Assembly: GCA_944325335.1 (NCBI GenBank)
Contig: CALUZR010000023.1
Span: 1 to 47,414, forward strand
Origin: an uncultured Parabacteroides sp.
GTDB lineage: Bacteria; Bacteroidota; Bacteroidia; Bacteroidales; Tannerellaceae
Length of the DNA: 47,414 nt
Direction of reading: 5' to 3'
Below the pieces are notes generated by a model. It did no database searches and was not told where the DNA came from. It saw only the letters and a program-made list of their open reading frames with translations. How positions within the stretch are numbered: the stretch's first letter is position 1; the number at the start of each line of letters is the position of its first letter. The translations under genes were made by a program, and so were the position numbers. Below are positions 15,426 through 23,265 of the stretch, piece after piece.

Positions 15426-18122
15426 TCAATATCCCAAATCATACGTCTGCCGCACCGCCGGCACGCCTTCCTTCATCCACCGGGGCATCTCCTCGCCTTT
15501 CAGGTAATGGTTGAAGAATTGGAACATGCGGGTTTGGAAGTCGATGCGGTTCGGGAGCTTCAAGGGCCAATGCGGCTCGCCCGTATAGTTGAGCATCCAG
15601 ACTGGCTTCTGGAGGCGCTTCAGGGCGATGAAGTATTCAATGCCTTGATACCAGGGCACATGTCCGTCGGCATCGTTGTGCATGATGAGGATGGGCGTCT
15701 CGACCAAATCCATGCGGAAGAGCGGCGAGTTCTCGTAGTAACGCGGTTGGGCGTCCCACGGCGTTCCGCCCACGCGGCTCTGTCCGTGCTCGTATTGGAA
15801 AGAGCGGTTCAGGCCAGAGCCCCAACGGATACCGCCATACGCGCTGAACATATTCACCACCGGCGCGCCCGATTCGATGGCGGCAAAGAGTTTCGTGCGT
15901 GCCGCCAGGTAAGCTACTTGGTATCCGCCCCAGCTATGTCCTTGCGCCCCGATCGCTTTCGGATCTACAAAGCCCTGTTCGATGAGCTTCATGACGCCCG
16001 GCATCAGGCATTTGTAGCAATCCTCGCCCGGAAGACCGTTGTCCGTATAGCGGATGTCGGGATTGAATATCACGTAATCGTTGCTTAAATAGAGGTGGTA
16101 ATCGATGGTCGAACGGTGCGGCTCGGGGACGTGGTACTCGTAAAGCGTCTCCGCGTTCCGTTCGTAGAAGTTCACCAGCATCGGATACTTCTTCGCAGGG
16201 TCGAATCCGGCAGGTTTATACAAGACGCCTTCGAGCGTGTCGCCATCCATCGAGGTCCACGAGACCAACTCCGCGCTGCCCCATTTATAGGCTTTCTGTT
16301 GTTCGCCTAAATGCGTAATACAGGTCTCTTTCTTAAATGAGGAATCGGTGCACCGGATGTCCGGATATTCCGTAAAGCTCTCTTTCGAGAAGAGCAGCAC
16401 ATCCGCCTCTTTCGCTTTTTGGAGATTGTCTATCTTGTACGCGCCGCCCATCAGCTTCACCGGCTCCTTTCCTATCTCCCAACGATAGACGGAAGAGCCT
16501 TTCGTTTGTTCGTCGAACGCCAAGAGGAGTTGCGGTTCGTCCATATCCACCGAACGCGCCTCTTTGTCCAAACGTGGCAAGCGATAGGAAAGCCGCTGGG
16601 TGCGTCCGTTCTGGGTCAAGTTCCGGGGCGATGCCTTTCCCTTCGGGTCGAATTGCCAGATATCGTACCGGTCGTAAAGCAAAAGGGTTTCGTCGTCCTC
16701 GCTCCATCCTGCTACGCCGTACGGATAAGGATAGGCGGGCACATCCATCTCTTCGTACCAAGAGCGGAAGGTCTGCGGTGTCGAGAGGCGATGCATTTGC
16801 ATCTCGTCCAGCGAGACGCTATACCAGCTACTATCTGCTTCGGAATAGGCCAGCGCGTAGTTTGCCTTCGGAGAGAGTTGGAACCCACGGTAATCCGCCT
16901 CGGCCAACAAGGTCTTCTCGCCCGTATCGAGCGACACCCGATAGGTATCTTGGCGCGTCCGTCCTTCCCACATCAAAGAGACGGAATAGGGTTTCGAAGC
17001 CGAGAGCAACGCCCACCGCGCATTCCCTTCGTCGCCCAGTTCGATATCTTCCAGCAAAGTATCGGCTAATTGGTAGCAACTTCCCGCCCGGAGGTTATAG
17101 ACCGCGAGGTAAGAACGCTTCAAGTCTTTCTCGCGATTGTAGTTCTGCACGGTATGTTGCACCGGCTCGTCCCAACTCCATACCTGCACGTTTGGGAAGT
17201 CCGTGTCCAATATCGTCGAATCGCGTTCCACGGGACAAGGCGCCGTGCCGAAGAAAAGCCGTTCCCCGTTCGGCGAGAACGAAAGAGCCCCGTGTGGACT
17301 CACAATCCACGCCTCGGGCAACGCCTCCGCGCCGCGTGCCACCACTTCCCGTGCCTTCCCGCCTTCGGCCAACCAAAGGCTGGCTTGCTTCTCGATCGAA
17401 TCCTTCCCGGCATAGAGGAACGCCAGGCGCGTACCGCTCTCGTCGAACACGATTTGCCGGAAATCACCCTCGCCGGCCTTGACCTGCGTCGCCTGCTTCG
17501 CCTTTAAATCCATTCTATACAAGCCCGCTTTCCCCTTCTCGGCCGAGACGAAATAGAGCTGCGCCGCCTTCTCGGCAAAGCCATAATCCGTTACCTTTCC
17601 ATAGGTTTGCTTCACTTTTCCATCCAACGATACGACATAAAGCGTCGAATCTTTCCGCCCGCATTGGTAAGCCAGCCAATCCGCCTCGTCGGACAGCTTA
17701 TAGCTCCGAAGCGAATCGACCACCTCCTCCGTGCCGCCCCGCAAGTCGCGCACGTAGAGGCGGTTCATCGGCATCTCCTCCTCTTTCGCCTTCTTTACGT
17801 GGAGCGAATCCAAGGTGTGCTTCGAAGGCGTCCCCACGACTACGGCCCAACCCGACGAAGCCGAGAACTCCACCGACGAAGCCGGTTTATACGTAGTGCA
17901 CACCGCGCCATCCGTCCGGTAAATCACCACCGAAGCATCTCCCACCCAAGGCGATACCTGCGCGGCCACATACGCCCCATCGTCCGAGACATGCCGCCCC
18001 GTGATGCGCTCCCAAGCCGCCAAGTCCTGCACCGTCATTGCCTTTTGCGCCTCCATAAACGCCGGACAGGCCGCCACCAGCAAGCCGCCCAGCCAAAACT
18101 TCATTCCATTCATGTTCTTCAT
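15426..18122 (-). CDS. S9-family (prolyl oligopeptidase/DPP-like) serine peptidase
   Basis: This ~898-aa secreted peptidase begins at ATG 18122 with a signal peptide (MKFWLGGLLVAACPAFMEAQ). Residues ~50-640 form a beta-propeller-like region. The C-terminal alpha/beta-hydrolase domain carries the catalytic serine in GHSWGGYQ (roughly residue 735), the Asp region HNDADGHVPW and the His in GEPHWPL. It most likely degrades peptides in the periplasm or outside the cell. The in-frame extension up to 18206 has no plausible start context. A TACCTTTG -7 box lies at 18150-18143 on the minus strand. It is the last gene before a palindrome-rich divergent region. Confidence 0.93.
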   Translation of the reverse strand: MKNMNGMKFWLGGLLVAACPAFMEAQKAMTVQDLAAWERITGRHVSDDGAYVAAQVSPWVGDASVVIYRTDGAVCTTYKPASSVEFSASSGWAVVVGTPSKHTLDSLHVKKAKEEEMPMNRLYVRDLRGGTEEVVDSLRSYKLSDEADWLAYQCGRKDSTLYVVSLDGKVKQTYGKVTDYGFAEKAAQLYFVSAEKGKAGLYRMDLKAKQATQVKAGEGDFRQIVFDESGTRLAFLYAGKDSIEKQASLWLAEGGKAREVVARGAEALPEAWIVSPHGALSFSPNGERLFFGTAPCPVERDSTILDTDFPNVQVWSWDEPVQHTVQNYNREKDLKRSYLAVYNLRAGSCYQLADTLLEDIELGDEGNARWALLSASKPYSVSLMWEGRTRQDTYRVSLDTGEKTLLAEADYRGFQLSPKANYALAYSEADSSWYSVSLDEMQMHRLSTPQTFRSWYEEMDVPAYPYPYGVAGWSEDDETLLLYDRYDIWQFDPKGKASPRNLTQNGRTQRLSYRLPRLDKEARSVDMDEPQLLLAFDEQTKGSSVYRWEIGKEPVKLMGGAYKIDNLQKAKEADVLLFSKESFTEYPDIRCTDSSFKKETCITHLGEQQKAYKWGSAELVSWTSMDGDTLEGVLYKPAGFDPAKKYPMLVNFYERNAETLYEYHVPEPHRSTIDYHLYLSNDYVIFNPDIRYTDNGLPGEDCYKCLMPGVMKLIEQGFVDPKAIGAQGHSWGGYQVAYLAARTKLFAAIESGAPVVNMFSAYGGIRWGSGLNRSFQYEHGQSRVGGTPWDAQPRYYENSPLFRMDLVETPILIMHNDADGHVPWYQGIEYFIALKRLQKPVWMLNYTGEPHWPLKLPNRIDFQTRMFQFFNHYLKGEEMPRWMKEGVPAVRQTYDLGY

Positions 18123-18250
18123 ACTTAATTTTTTATTCCTTGCAAAGGTAAGAAAAAAAGAAAAGAGCCGGGCATAAAGTCGGACGCACGCCGCAAAAAC
18201 TTTCATACACTACGGCCTTTTCTCCGCGCATCGACGATGTTTGTACAAAT

Positions 18251-18301
18251 ATCGTCGATATTTGTATATCTTTAGCCTAAAGATACAGAAATATCGACGA
18301 T
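18251..18301. repeat. 51-bp near-perfect palindrome
   Basis: It is centred on 18276. 23 of 25 base pairs match on either side of one central base. The core is TATCTTTAG-C-CTAAAGATA and the outer arms are ATCGTCGATATTT and AAATATCGACGAT. CATCGACGAT also occurs as a direct copy just upstream. It lies between the divergent promoters of the S9 peptidase and the surface protein. The same core recurs in the trpD-trpC gap (27729-27811). Confidence 0.92.
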
Positions 18302-18414
18302 GCGTGAAGAAAACATAGTTACCTCCGCAAGAATTCATAGGTACCTATTCCCCTTTTTGTCCTTATCCATTTTCCATTATGTCCCTACAAAAATTCTTAT
18401 TTTTCTTTCATTTT

Positions 18415-18448
18415 TTTGAGGTTATTCCAAATATCCTTTTTAACTTTG
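18415..18448 (+). promoter_or_regulatory. Promoter of the surface-protein leader, copy 1
   Basis: TTTG (18415-18418) and TAACTTTG (18441-18448) fit the Bacteroidota pattern, with a slightly long 22-nt spacer. The region aligns with the one at 47154-47147 on the minus strand, which has TATCTTTG. Both are followed by TGCGGCAT and a GATTCGGCGGAATC dyad. Confidence 0.6.
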
Positions 18449-18449
18449 C

Positions 18450-18797
18450 GGCATCCGGGTGGGATTCGGCGGAATCTTTTATCGGAAACATACTGAGTTA
18501 AAGCATTTACGATATTATTCCTGTAACTAAAAATCGGCAAAATTTTTACAAGGCCGGGATAATAAACAAAAAATGCTTGCACTCATGCTATAAGCTTTTT
18601 TCTATGAGGGAAAGGTATATCTAATGGCATAGAGTGCGGGCTGTTGTTTCATTATTGGTCTTGTAGGCGTTTGCCGATGCCTTAGTTACAAATAATAAAC
18701 AACTTTGCCCGCACTTTTTTCATTTCATAAGCGGAAAAGATTGTGAGTAAATGCCTACGAATAGCTATTTATTAAACAATTAAATTTATATACACTT
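18450..18797 (+). promoter_or_regulatory. Long structured 5' leader RNA, copy 1
   Basis: It aligns over its length with the leader at 46782-47145. The main stem pairs AGTGCGGGC (18633-18641) with GCCCGCACT (18707-18715), followed by TTTTTT, so it looks like a terminator. Inside it, TTGTTTCATTATT (18644-18656) can pair with AATAATAAACAA (18691-18702). It can instead pair with ATAATAAACAA at 18559-18569, which would disrupt the stem-loop. This is the layout of an attenuator or riboregulator. The ATG follows ~80 nt after the T-run. Confidence 0.65.
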
Positions 18798-21779
18798 ATG
18801 AAATGTAGAATTTTTACTTTATTGTTTGCATTTCTGGCGATAGCTGGGAATGCTGTTTGGGGGCAGGAAGATGTCACGGATATCAATGTTTCCTTTATGT
18901 ATGGAGAAGGCAGCGAAGTTCCAACAGGAAATGGATTTACGGCAAACAAAGGAACGGAAACAAGCGGAGATGATGCGTATTCAAATACGTTGGAAATTAC
19001 TTCGGGCGGATATTACAAATTGACGGGAACAGAAAGTAATATCCAAATAACCGTATCGGCTACTGATGCTCCTGTATATATCACATTAGCTTCCGGTCTT
19101 CATGTAGATGCTTCTTTGGATAATTCAGTGAAAGATCCAGAAAATGGAGGAAGTAGTATTTGGTCTAACCGTTGCGCTATGGAGATTGCATCGGGTGCAC
19201 ACGTTACGTTAGATTGGGAAGGCGATGCAAATACACGTGTTGAATTATCAAGCGGAGGCGATCGTGCCGGAATTAATGTAAAACCAGGTGCCACTTTAGT
19301 ATTGAAAGGTACACATGAAAGCACCTTATATGGAACTTGCTGGAATAACCAAAACGGCATTTATACCACAGGAGCCGGAATTGGAGGCGATAGTGAAGAT
19401 GCCGACTTCGGTACTATTATTATAGAAAGCGGAACGGTTGTAGGACGTTGCTGGGCACAATATGATGGTTGGTATGCATACGGTGCCGGGATTGGTGGTG
19501 GATTTGAAAAAGCAGCAGGTGATGATAAAGATTCAGGAACAGGTTCCACAGAAGGCACTATTATTATTAAAGGAGGAAACGTAAAGGGTACAGCCAACTA
19601 TACGCACCCCAATAACACATTCAGTACGACCGGCAGAAGCGCCGCTATTGGTGGTGGTTATAACGGAACTTGTACTAACATTGCGATCTTAGGCGGAACC
19701 ATAAATGACGATACGGCAACCGGAGATGATGCTGATGTTATCGGCGTAGGTGAAGATTATGGCGATGGAATTACTAACGGCATTATCATTGGACAATGGG
19801 ATGAAAATACTACAGCACCAACCGTAAACGTTTCTGATATTAACCAAACGAATTATGTGGATGGTCGTGGTGATTATCCTTCTGTTACAGGGAATGTAAC
19901 GATGCCTGAAGGGACACAAATATATGTTCCTAATGCTCCAATTATACCCAGTCAACAAAATGATCAATTTAATGTATACCATGTAGAATTATTAAATGGT
20001 ATATTGGGCGACGAAAGTCATACTGTAATAGGTACAGATGCGACAAAGAAAATTGCTAATTATTATTACGGTGCAGGCCAATCTTTCACAGTAAATGATT
20101 TATCTTGTAATGAAAACCATCTGTTCTTGGGTTGGTTTGAAAATACATCAAATATGGTTGTTTCAAGTAATGGCAACGCAACTTTTACTATGCCGGAAAC
20201 AACGCCAACTAGTCCAGTGAATCATTCTTATGCCCCAGTTTGGGTTAATAATGAGTATGAAATCACAGTTAAAACAGGAACTTCATGGGTTAAAGATGAA
20301 ACAAAGACGCCTCGGATTACATATTCTCCTGATGGTTCTTCAGATGTTTTAGAAAAATTGGAGTTTGCTTTTTCTACTAATTCACTTCCAGATGAACTAT
20401 CCGGGCTTACATTCAATGAGAACCAATTGATAACAACAACTCCAATTACTTTACAAAATAATAAAACGTATAAAGAATGCGAAGTAAAAGCTACCGTATC
20501 ATTTAATAATGGAGCTACGAAAGAAATCAAGATTACCATCACGATTGTAGATGAAATCATGATTAACTCTATAAATGTTGCGACTATAAATCATGTTTAT
20601 AACGGACAGCTCCATAATGGAACACGAGATATCAACGCGGACCATGTCTTAGATGTGAAGATGACACATGATATAACAGGTAATCCGTTAGCTACTGAAA
20701 CATCTTTAAGCGAGGGTGTTCATTATCGTATTTATAAATATAGCTTTGAAGGAGGAGCTGAGCAAACGGCCTCAGGTACGACAGAGTCTTTACCAATAAA
20801 GGATGCAGGAACTTATAGTAACATTACCATCCAAGCAATAGGAGATGCCGTATTGACAGATGAAAATTATCTGCCTATTGCAGAAGGAACGAAGAATTTA
20901 GGAAATGCGATTATAACCGTTTCCCAACGCCCCATGAATATTGATATATCTCTTCCTAAATTGGAAGAAGGGAAAACGCCTACATGGGCAGACCTGAAGG
21001 TGGATATCGAAAAGCCTAATAATAACAATCGTGGTTTGGTGGATGGTGAAGACATCAATGTTTCTGGTGACGTAGCCTATACATTAAATGAAGAAGGCAC
21101 GGAAGCTACGATTACGGTCTCCAATATTCAAATTGTAGCAGCAAGTAGTAGCAATTTCAAAGAAAGTAATTATGAGATTGAAGTAAATGACGATGCATAT
21201 ACAGATCAATTGACAATTACTTTGACTGTTCCGATTTCGCCTAAAGAAGAGGACAACACCGGAGACAACATCCACATCGACCGCCCAAAGAAGTACTACA
21301 ATATCTACATCGACACCGTATGTCCGGGTCTTAAAGTAGAAGTCAGCAAAGATGTAGTACCCGAAGGCGGACAGGTAAGCGTTTACCTGACGATTGACGC
21401 GAAGTGCGACACGACGGACTTCCGCTTCGAATACAAGAAAGACCTCTTCGGACGTTGGGAAGACCTGAAGCCGCTCGAAGGCGTGCAACCGGGTGAATAT
21501 ATCATCAAACTGATCTACCACGATATCTATATCCGTGCCTTGGATGCAACCATGCCGGAGGAGGAACCGACGGGTATCGAAGACGTGAAAGGCGCGAAGG
21601 TCTATGCACAAGACGGAAACATTTATGTCTATACGCCGAACCGCGAGCGGGTCATGATTGTTAGTATGAACGGCGCCCTCGTGAAGAACGCCGAGCAGGA
21701 AGGCATGCAATCCTACTCCGTAAGCCGCGGCATCTATATTGTCCGCATAGGCGATAAGGTATTTAAGATAAAGAACTAA
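18798..21779 (+). CDS. Large surface protein with variable core and shared C-terminus
   Basis: This 993-aa protein has a signal peptide (MKCRIFTLLFAFLAIAGNAVWGQ). A parallel-beta, adhesin-like region (~30-400) has recurring GAGIGG, AAIGGGYNG and GTIIIESG/KGGN motifs. Ig/MBG-like domains (~400-800) follow. The last ~190 residues, from KKYYNIY to IRIGDKVFKIKN, match the protein at 44460-46781 closely and look like an outer-surface anchoring or sorting tail (DUF6383-like, tentative). The C-terminal coding region is visibly more GC-rich than the core, which suggests a mosaic gene. It has its own long leader and terminator. The ligand is unknown. Confidence 0.88.
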   Translation: MKCRIFTLLFAFLAIAGNAVWGQEDVTDINVSFMYGEGSEVPTGNGFTANKGTETSGDDAYSNTLEITSGGYYKLTGTESNIQITVSATDAPVYITLASGLHVDASLDNSVKDPENGGSSIWSNRCAMEIASGAHVTLDWEGDANTRVELSSGGDRAGINVKPGATLVLKGTHESTLYGTCWNNQNGIYTTGAGIGGDSEDADFGTIIIESGTVVGRCWAQYDGWYAYGAGIGGGFEKAAGDDKDSGTGSTEGTIIIKGGNVKGTANYTHPNNTFSTTGRSAAIGGGYNGTCTNIAILGGTINDDTATGDDADVIGVGEDYGDGITNGIIIGQWDENTTAPTVNVSDINQTNYVDGRGDYPSVTGNVTMPEGTQIYVPNAPIIPSQQNDQFNVYHVELLNGILGDESHTVIGTDATKKIANYYYGAGQSFTVNDLSCNENHLFLGWFENTSNMVVSSNGNATFTMPETTPTSPVNHSYAPVWVNNEYEITVKTGTSWVKDETKTPRITYSPDGSSDVLEKLEFAFSTNSLPDELSGLTFNENQLITTTPITLQNNKTYKECEVKATVSFNNGATKEIKITITIVDEIMINSINVATINHVYNGQLHNGTRDINADHVLDVKMTHDITGNPLATETSLSEGVHYRIYKYSFEGGAEQTASGTTESLPIKDAGTYSNITIQAIGDAVLTDENYLPIAEGTKNLGNAIITVSQRPMNIDISLPKLEEGKTPTWADLKVDIEKPNNNNRGLVDGEDINVSGDVAYTLNEEGTEATITVSNIQIVAASSSNFKESNYEIEVNDDAYTDQLTITLTVPISPKEEDNTGDNIHIDRPKKYYNIYIDTVCPGLKVEVSKDVVPEGGQVSVYLTIDAKCDTTDFRFEYKKDLFGRWEDLKPLEGVQPGEYIIKLIYHDIYIRALDATMPEEEPTGIEDVKGAKVYAQDGNIYVYTPNRERVMIVSMNGALVKNAEQEGMQSYSVSRGIYIVRIGDKVFKIKN

Positions 21780-21826
21780 GGCCGATGCGAATCGCCCGAT
21801 TCAATATGTTTTATTAGTGAATGGAT

Positions 21827-21857
21827 GCCCCGGGATGAAAAATGCCCGGGGCTTTTC
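21827..21857 (+). terminator. Intrinsic terminator of the surface-protein gene
   Basis: GCCCCGGG pairs with CCCGGGGC around ATGAAAAATG, followed by TTTTCT. It sits just past the conserved 42-nt 3' UTR segment (21780-21821). Confidence 0.9.
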
Positions 21858-21896
21858 TATAGTTAAGCGTATAATAGAAAAAGTACAGAAAATATA

Positions 21897-21928
21897 TTTG
21901 AAGAAACCAAGGAAATTAGCTATATTTG
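21897..21928 (+). promoter_or_regulatory. Promoter of the MntA-HepT-MntA operon
   Basis: TTTG (21897-21900), a 20-nt spacer and TATATTTG (21921-21928) match the Bacteroidota promoter perfectly, 29 bp before the first start codon. Confidence 0.8.
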
Positions 21929-21956
21929 CCCAAGAAATCAATTATACCTGCAAGAC

Positions 21957-22253
21957 ATGAAAACGAGGGAAGAATATTTGGCCATATTGCGGAATCACGC
22001 AGAGGAACTGAAAACCCGCTTCGGCATCCGTTCGTTACGGCTTTTTGGGTCTGTGGCGAGAGGAGAGCACCAAGAAGGAAGCGATGTAGATGTGTGCGTA
22101 GAGATGGCACCCAGTCTGTATCAATTGGTTTCATTAAAACAATGGTTAGAAACATTGCTCGCATGTTCCGTAGATGTCATACGGATGAATCAGAACATGA
22201 ATTCTTTTTTGAAAAGCGAAATAGATAAGGATGGTATTTATGTTATATCCTAA
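21957..22253 (+). CDS. MntA-type nucleotidyltransferase antitoxin
   Basis: This 98-aa minimal nucleotidyltransferase has the motif GSVARGEHQEGSDVDV (residues ~30-45), which supplies the GS and DxD residues that bind nucleotide and metal. In studied MntA/HepT pairs the enzyme transfers AMP onto a tyrosine of the HEPN toxin and silences it. The gene overlaps the start of the HepT-like gene, the coupling expected for a toxin-antitoxin pair. It starts at ATG 21957, behind a perfect promoter. Assignment as antitoxin is inferred from the fold and the neighbour. Confidence 0.88.
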   Translation: MKTREEYLAILRNHAEELKTRFGIRSLRLFGSVARGEHQEGSDVDVCVEMAPSLYQLVSLKQWLETLLACSVDVIRMNQNMNSFLKSEIDKDGIYVIS

Positions 22254-22629
22254 GCAAAAGAGAATACTTGAAACTTTGCATCAAATAAAAGAGGCTATTT
22301 TTTTGTTGCAAAAGTGGAATCAGGAAGTCACCAAAGTAGATGATTACTTGCTATCTCCTGATGGGATGAAAAATCTAGCAGCAAGTTGCATGTTAATTGA
22401 ATCTATTGGAGAAGGATTCAAAAAAATAGACAAGGATACAAACTCTCAGCTATTATCTTTATGGCCATCAATTCCTTGGAAGGCTGTAAAAGGAATGAGA
22501 GACCAAATTGCACATGGATATTTCAACATTGATGCGGAAGTTGTATTTAATACGGTCAAAAACGATTTGGATCCATTATTGCAAGCAACCCATTTCTTTA
22601 TTAAAGAATTATCTAACGATATTACATAA
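22240..22629 (+). CDS. HepT-like HEPN-domain toxin (DUF86)
   Basis: This 129-aa helical HEPN protein has the RNase motif R-x4-H-x-Y as RDQIAHGYF (residues ~88-96), preceded by the family-typical LWPSIPWKAVKGM. It is a likely mRNA- or tRNA-cutting toxin that the upstream nucleotidyltransferase neutralises by modifying the tyrosine. ATG 22240 follows AAGGATGG at good spacing; ATG 22231 is an alternative. The start lies inside the upstream gene. A second nucleotidyltransferase gene follows 22 bp downstream. Confidence 0.85.
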   Translation: MLYPKQKRILETLHQIKEAIFLLQKWNQEVTKVDDYLLSPDGMKNLAASCMLIESIGEGFKKIDKDTNSQLLSLWPSIPWKAVKGMRDQIAHGYFNIDAEVVFNTVKNDLDPLLQATHFFIKELSNDIT

Positions 22630-22651
22630 CCTGTGCAAGCTATACAATGAC

Positions 22652-22948
22652 ATGAAACAGGGTATTATCAATAAATTAAAGTCATTCTTTGCCTTGCAGC
22701 CCGTAGAAAAAGCATGGGTGTTTGGTTCTTACTCGCGAGGGGAAGAGACACACGCCAGTGACATTGATATCCTGGTACGTTTCGATTCCCAAGCCCAGAT
22801 GACGCTTTTTAAATATGCAGGCATGGTCGATGCCTTGCGAAAGCTGTTGCATCGGGATGTCGATTTAGTAGAAGAAGGACAACTCAAAGATTTTGCCCGC
22901 GATTCAGCCGAACGAGATAAAATATTAGTATATGAGAGAGAAGCCTAA
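22652..22948 (+). CDS. Second MntA-type nucleotidyltransferase
   Basis: This 98-aa protein has the motif GSYSRGEETHASDIDILV (residues ~26-43), so the GS and DxD residues are kept. It is clearly related to, but not a recent copy of, the first MntA gene. ATG 22652 is the first suitable start; a longer frame upstream overlaps the HepT gene. No intact HepT follows. A short frame, MREKPKLWHVLKQKIISKK, begins at 22932 and may be the stub of a lost partner. It could help modify the single HepT or be an orphan. Confidence 0.82.
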   Translation: MKQGIINKLKSFFALQPVEKAWVFGSYSRGEETHASDIDILVRFDSQAQMTLFKYAGMVDALRKLLHRDVDLVEEGQLKDFARDSAERDKILVYEREA

Positions 22949-23000
22949 ATTGTGGCATGTCTTGAAGCAAAAAATTATCTCAAAAAAATAGACGAATTAT

Positions 23001-23031
23001 TTGCACATTGCAAAATAATGCGTACATTTGC
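23001..23031 (+). promoter_or_regulatory. trp operon promoter
   Basis: TTTG (23001-23004), exactly 19 nt, and TACATTTG (23024-23031) form a perfect Bacteroidota promoter. The predicted start near 23038 lies ~17 nt before the leader peptide. Confidence 0.88.
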
Positions 23032-23054
23032 TGCCAGAATAACAGAAAAAAGAA

Positions 23055-23141
23055 ATGAAGACAAACAATATACATACGTATTCCACCTCTAAGGTACAAT
23101 ATTATTATTGGTGGCGCCGCTTACAACTCAAAAGGTCGTGA
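23055..23141 (+). CDS. trpL: trp leader peptide
   Basis: ATG 23055 to TGA 23139 encodes 28 residues, including YYYWW at positions 16-20 (Trp codons at 23109-23114), then RRLQLKRS. Tandem tryptophan codons just behind a promoter and ahead of a terminator hairpin and the trp genes are the mark of ribosome-mediated attenuation. The three tyrosines may add sensing of aromatic supply in general. The symbol is by analogy with enteric trpL. I recall a Bacteroid-trp RNA motif described for such leaders. Confidence 0.82.
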   Translation: MKTNNIHTYSTSKVQYYYWWRRLQLKRS

Positions 23142-23182
23142 GGGACGAAGACGCGTGTATATAGCTGGATACATAAAACAGG

Positions 23183-23225
23183 ATAAAGCGGTCTGTCGCA
23201 CTTGCGGCGGGCCGCTTTCCTTTTA
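23183..23225 (+). terminator. trp attenuator hairpin
   Basis: AAAGCGG (23183-23189) pairs with CCGCTTT, and an inner stem GTCGCA pairs with TGCGGC; CCTTTTAT follows. CGCCGC (23115-23120), directly after the Trp codons, is complementary to GCGGCG (23202-23207) in the hairpin. This is a possible alternative pairing controlled by the ribosome. Confidence 0.8.
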
Positions 23226-23265
23226 TACCCGGCTGGCTAAGGTTGAATATAAATTATAACGAAAA

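Noticed and set aside
16574..17482. Long open frames opposite the S9 peptidase (for example 302 aa)
   Set aside because: They are rich in Arg/Pro/Ser with no domain sense, typical antisense frames in GC-rich DNA; the opposite strand encodes a complete peptidase.
18415..18797. Leader copies considered as an invertible promoter
   Set aside because: The two copies are inverted relative to each other but 28 kb apart with housekeeping genes between them, and no flanking short inverted repeats of invertase type were found around either one.
22932..22991. 19-codon frame after the second MntA gene as a real small protein
   Set aside because: Too short, overlapping the upstream gene's end, and ends in a lysine-rich AT stretch; listed only as a possible stub.
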